Assembly: GCA_002633005.1 (NCBI GenBank)
Contig: NMRA01000741.1
Coordinates: 62,001-126,000 of the forward strand
Direction of reading: 5' to 3'
Source: Phoronis australis
Taxonomy: Eukaryota > Phoronida > Phoronidae
Length of the DNA: 64,000 nt
The translations under genes were made by a program, and so were the position numbers. The notes under the pieces are model-generated. The model worked only from the letters and a program-made list of their open reading frames with translations. It was not told the DNA's origin and did no database searches. Every line of letters begins with the position of its first letter. Within the stretch, counting starts at the first letter, position 1. This document shows, piece after piece, positions 60,201-64,000 of the stretch.

Positions 60201-62368
60201 GTGTTTCCATGACATGCCATTGAAACAACTGAAGTGAATGTTACTGGCAAAAACAGGATGGGTGAAAAGAAACTAGGCTGTAAAAAACAGTAATACAGTC
60301 ATTCCTATTTCAAATTTATTGAAACAAATAATCCATGTACTTTGTGACATGCAAAATGAAAGGAAACCTTCATACTTCAAACAAACTTTTGAAGATAATT
60401 GTCTGAGGTATTGAAAACCTGAATACAGGTCTCCAAGTCCTCGAGTGTGCAAGATTTTAAGTTGCAGATCTGTTTTGTGTAATCTCACAGGTAAAAATCA
60501 CATGAGTGAGACCTGGAGGTCATTTATGAGGTCCACATTGTCCCATCCAATGTCCTGTAAAATGTTAGTCTAACTGCACACGCTTGTCTGAGTAAACACA
60601 GAATGGGTTGTATGGAAAATATCACCATAATACTATGTGTGCCATACATACCATTACTGTAGTCTGCAAGAAATTCCCATCAGTTTTATTTGTTTAAAAA
60701 CTGTTTTCGTCGTAACTTTATTGACAACAAAAATTCTATTAGCGAATTTTGATGTCAGGTTACTTTTCACCCACCCTGTATAACTGGATTCCATTTAATT
60801 TCACTTGTAACTTGCAAGACACTTCCAACATGATGTCCTATGTACTGGTAACAATAAGAGTTGTATTTGTTTTCTCCCATAATTCATTAGTCCGGCATAG
60901 TCTTGCTGTCACTGTCAAGAGCTGCCATTAAATTACCCTGATCTCGACGAAATTGCAATCTTACCTAAATGAAGGCACTAATTGAATAATCGATTGTCCC
61001 TTGTGTGTTTTCAGATTAACACGCGAATTGAAAGATACCGTTCAGACTAAACTAGAGGAATATGACGTAGAAGCCCTGCAGCCCAGTACTGTGGACGATC
61101 AGATGTTGTACAATTTTCAGACTCAGTTGCAATTGGCGCTACAGGTTTGTGTAGTTCTGTCGTCAATTATTGTGCAAATGCATTGTTGTTCGTGTTAATG
61201 TTGTTGTTGTTGTTGATGNNNNNNNNNNNTAAGTTTTCCTTAAATAGGGGATACATTATGGATGCAGTAATGCAATCATTTGTTAGCTCTGTATTGTAAC
61301 TCATTGTTGAATTTTAATTAATGTTTTTAACAAAGTAAATACCTCTATTTCGTGCGATGGTTATTACATGGTTGTGTTCCCATGACATGCCATTGAAACA
61401 ACTGAAGTGCAAAAACAAGATGGATGAAAAGGAACTAGGCTGTAAAAATCAGTTATAAAGTCATTCCTATTTCAAATTTATTGAAACAAATAATCCATGT
61501 ACTTTGTGACATGCAAAATGAAAGAAAACCTTCATACTTCAAACAAACTTTTGAAGGTCGTTGTCTGAGGTATTGAAAACCTGAATACAGGTCTCCAAGT
61601 CCTCGAGTGTGCAAGATTTTAAGTTGCAGATCTGTTTTGTGTAACCTCACAGGTAAAAATCAGATGAGTGAGACCTGGAGGTCATTCATGAGGTACACAT
61701 TGTCCCATCCAATGTCCTGTAAAATGTTAGTCTAACTTCACACGCTTGTCTGAGTAAACACAGAATGGGTTGTATGGAAAATATCACCATAATACTATGT
61801 GTGCCATAGATACCATTACCGTAGTCTGCAAGAAATTCCCATCAGTTTTATTTGTTTAAAGACTGTTTTCATCGTAACTTCATTGACAACAAAAATTCTA
61901 TAAGCGAATTTTGATGTCAGGTTACTTTTCACCCACCCTGTATAACTGGATTCCATTTAATTTCACTTGTAACTTGCAAGACACTTCCAACATGATGTCC
62001 TAGGTTATATACTGGTAACAATAAGAGTTGTATTTGTTTTCTCCCATAATTCATTAGTCCGGCATAGTCTTGCTGTCACTGTCAAGAGCTGCCATTAAAT
62101 TACCCTGATCTCGACGAAATTGCAATCTTACCTAAATGAAGGCACTAATTGAATAATCGATTGTCCCTTGTGTGTTTTCAGATTAACACGCGAATTGAAA
62201 GATACCGTTCAGACTAAGCTGGAGGAATATGACGTAGAAGCCCTGCAGCCCAGTACTGTGGACGATCAGATGTTGTACAATTTTCAGACTCAGTTGCAAT
62301 TGGCGCTACAGGTTTGTGTAGTTCTGTCATCAATTATTGTGCAAATGCATTGTTGTTGTTCCTGTTAA

Positions 62369-62431
<63 letters not shown>

Positions 62432-63548
62432 AGAGATGATAATTGTGACTTTCAAGAGCAGACCCGATTTGAAAGTTGAATTTCAGTTGACAAAAAGTGC
62501 TGGGTGATCTGAACTGATTTGATTTCTGAGAATTAAACGTATATGTTGAGATACATGTAAAACGTATTGCAACTTTCCTGTTTTGTTTAATGGAAAACAT
62601 CGATTTCATTTTATATCAAATTCATGGAGATACTTGGATTTCATTTAGATTATGAACTATTCTCATAATTTGGAACTGCTTGGTAACAAGTTCAGGGATT
62701 CGTGATATGTTAATTACATTGTAAATTATTGTATCTATGAAGAGACGGACATGACTTTGTGGTAAATGGGTACCATGGTGACGGACATGACTATGTGGTA
62801 AATGGGTACCATGGTGATGGGCAGGTTTTAGGATGAGCTAGCTGATGATAAATTGAAGCCTACTGGCCATAAGGCGGGCTCATTTCTCACTAGGCTTGAG
62901 CATGCAATAATGTCGTGTGATGTTATTTCAGGAGAAGGAATCAGCTATGACTATGTGGGAGACTGCTACATCAGAAGTAGAAAGGTTGGAGGCGGAGCTT
63001 GCTGCTCAGAGGGCGGACCCATCTCTCAGGAAGCTGGAGCAGCAGGCAAATATGGTTTGTCTGTTTAAATCTTTTTCTCTAGTTTGTAAGACTGTTGCTG
63101 TTATCAAGGCATCACTTTGAACCATAAGGGTGTGCACTTCAACTATGTAACTACTTTCTTTACTACTCTCTGTCCTTTACAAAGATTTGGTTTTGTACAT
63201 TTCTTGTTTTCAATGGTCATAACTTGTTCCAGCTGTTTTTAGGCCATCCATCGTCTTGTAAAATAAACCTATGCACCCCCATATAAAAATTAAGGCTGTG
63301 TAAATCAATTTATAATGTTGGAATACACTAAATGTCTTTTAGTCATCGATCACGTCATTTGTCAGTTCAGGTGGTGGAATATTGTGTGCAGCCTGTATAT
63401 TGACTTCATTATGACGTCGCACGGTGAGTGTTGGTAGTCTCCATTTCTTAGTAATTCTTTTCATACTGTCTTCTCAGCTCAAGGAACAATGCTCAATTAC
63501 TGTGGCTGAATTGAATGCTGAGGTTATGAAGCTTCAAGACCAGCTGAG
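57242..63548 (+). CDS. SCLT1: Sodium channel and clathrin linker 1 (partial, 5' part)
   Basis: Coiled-coil protein of centriole distal appendages, needed for cilium formation. Exons seen: 57242-57278, 58770-58887, 59379-59451, 59947-60002, 61015-61144 (or its duplicate 62182-62311), 62932-63054, 63478-63548. Using one copy of the duplicated exon they join in frame to about 202 residues; human SCLT1 has 688, so most of the gene lies beyond the right edge. It starts MASEEVLFLRDQ, parallel to the vertebrate MAAEIDFLREQ-type start. Then come SLIAPLIAEYEMVFQQLKEE, LVSENKRLTRELKDTVQTKL, MLYNFQTQLQLALQEKESAM and MWETATSEVERLEAEL, which match the family in order. The first 60 residues are less conserved. 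The protein is almost wholly coiled coil from about residue 55. Confidence 0.9.
60253..60779 (-). mobile_element. Decayed mariner-like element in SCLT1 intron 5
   Basis: ACAGGATGGGTGAAAAGAAACT at 60253-60274 is matched in reverse complement by GGTTACTTTTCACCCACCCTGT at 60758-60779, giving 22-bp terminal inverted repeats. The minus strand carries a degenerate reading MTSRSHSCDFYL-stop-DYTKQI and CTLEDLETCIQVF. This resembles the C-terminal RSPDLTPxDFFLWGYLK and TLEEL region of mariner/Tc1-type transposases. It is internally deleted and broken by stops. The duplicate copy lies at 61415-61941. Confidence 0.6.
61415..61941 (-). mobile_element. Second copy of the mariner-like relic
   Basis: This is the same element, deletion and stops included, as at 60253-60779, carried along by the 1.2-kb duplication. 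Its left inverted repeat reads ACAAGATGGATGAAAAGGAACT and its right one GGTTACTTTTCACCCACCCTGT. It is not an independent insertion. Confidence 0.6.
62371..62430. repeat. TTG microsatellite
   Basis: About 20 uninterrupted TTG units in the intron after the second copy of the duplicated SCLT1 exon. The matching place in the first copy (61201-61218) holds only a few units before the N gap. The minus strand reads as a meaningless polyasparagine frame. Confidence 0.97.
62744..62815. repeat. 36-bp tandem pair
   Basis: GACGGACATGACTTTGTGGT then AAATGGGTACCATGGT is repeated at 62780 with a single substitution. It lies in the SCLT1 intron before the exon at 62932. Confidence 0.9.
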
Positions 63549-64000
63549 GTTTGATTTTAATTTCTTGCTGTCTGTCTACCTCTGTTTATTTTAATTTTTG
63601 ATTAGATGTTATAAAATAAATGAGGAATTATTTCTACGAGATAGTTGTCAATAACACAGAAACTTTCCAAATATCTATATTCATTTATTGGATCAAGTTA
63701 ACATTATTGCTAACAGTTTTATCATTGCTTTTAATGAACACATGTATTGTACGAGACAAAAGAATTGAGACAAAATACTGTTTTCCCGTCATGATAACTA
63801 CTAATTGCTTTCAATAATTATTAGGCCATCAAAAATCTAATTGCAGAATGACTTAGGCACTTAACTAACTTTCCTGTTAATTTCTGTTCATTCTCGGTCA
63901 TGAAAAAAGAATACTCTGAGGATGTATTCGGCTACTACCCTGCCATCATGAGAAGGAATTCATTTTGTTTGAATACTTTTGGCTTGTCCTGTGTATTAAC

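Larger units (their letters stand above)
60057..62430. repeat. Near-identical 1.2-kb duplication around an N gap in SCLT1
   Basis: 60057-61218 and 61230-62430 align over their whole length with only scattered substitutions and small indels. Both begin TAAGTTTTCCTTAAATAGGG and both reach a TTG microsatellite. They are separated only by 11 N (61219-61229), which sits at the short, interrupted copy of that microsatellite. Each copy contains the same 130-base coding exon and the same transposon relic. The gap placement and the level of identity suggest two alleles laid end to end in the assembly. Confidence 0.9.

Noticed and set aside
60273-60488. Minus-strand frame of 71 codons starting MRLHKTDLQL
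   Set aside because: A frame across the decayed mariner-like element; the transposase-like motifs lie in a different frame broken by stops.
61015-62311. Real tandem exon duplication lengthening SCLT1
   Set aside because: Including both 130-base copies shifts the frame and gives an early stop; identity and the N gap favour an assembly artefact.
62334-62609. Minus-strand frame with a polyasparagine run
   Set aside because: It is the TTG microsatellite read in reverse inside an SCLT1 intron.

Overview
The window is AT-rich, intron-rich animal nuclear DNA. Codons of conserved proteins are split over many short exons with GT-AG borders, introns run from a few hundred bases to over 3 kb, and the spaces between genes hold many short inverted-repeat elements, tRNA-derived SINEs and decayed transposon pieces. 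There are no bacterial features. The gene set (methionine sulfoxide reductase B3, ABCE1, CCDC22, SCLT1) is general to animals with cilia. Compact genes, abundant MITE-like repeats and a Ty3/Gypsy-type gag relic fit an invertebrate, probably marine, but the phylum cannot be fixed from the sequence alone. Two runs of N (44819-44957 and 61219-61229) show a draft scaffold.

Layout. Positions 1-3610 hold four diverged tandem copies of a unit of about 0.7-1.3 kb; on the minus strand each carries a decayed exon that looks like the C-lobe of a protein kinase. A short THAP-like reading frame follows at 3831-4010. From 4.4 to 18 kb no intact gene was found; this stretch holds a broken Ty3/Gypsy-like gag (about 8745-9430), a small element with CAGKGGCGGATYYAG-type ends (13014-13171), a 63-bp-arm hairpin (13983-14136) and two small palindromic elements (16409-16555). 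MSRB3-like is complete on the plus strand (18136-20696, 3 coding exons). ABCE1 is complete on the plus strand (27512-41515, 14 coding exons, 603 residues), with several transposon copies and a 55-bp minisatellite in its introns. CCDC22 is complete on the minus strand (56892 down to 43963, 16 coding exons, 642 residues), convergent with ABCE1. SCLT1 starts 349 bp from the CCDC22 start codon, head to head, on the plus strand (57242 onward) and runs off the right edge after about 202 residues.

The four genes have separate housekeeping roles: repair of oxidised methionine in the secretory pathway, ribosome recycling, endosomal recycling through the CCC/Commander complex, and centriole distal appendages. 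The CCDC22-SCLT1 pair probably shares a bidirectional promoter. The most important caution is a near-identical 1.2-kb duplication in SCLT1 around the 11-N gap. It repeats one coding exon in a way that would break the frame if both copies were spliced in, so it is best read as two alleles placed in tandem by the assembler. I see no convincing new biological system; the tandem kinase-exon array and the transposon-derived hairpins are the most unusual parts.
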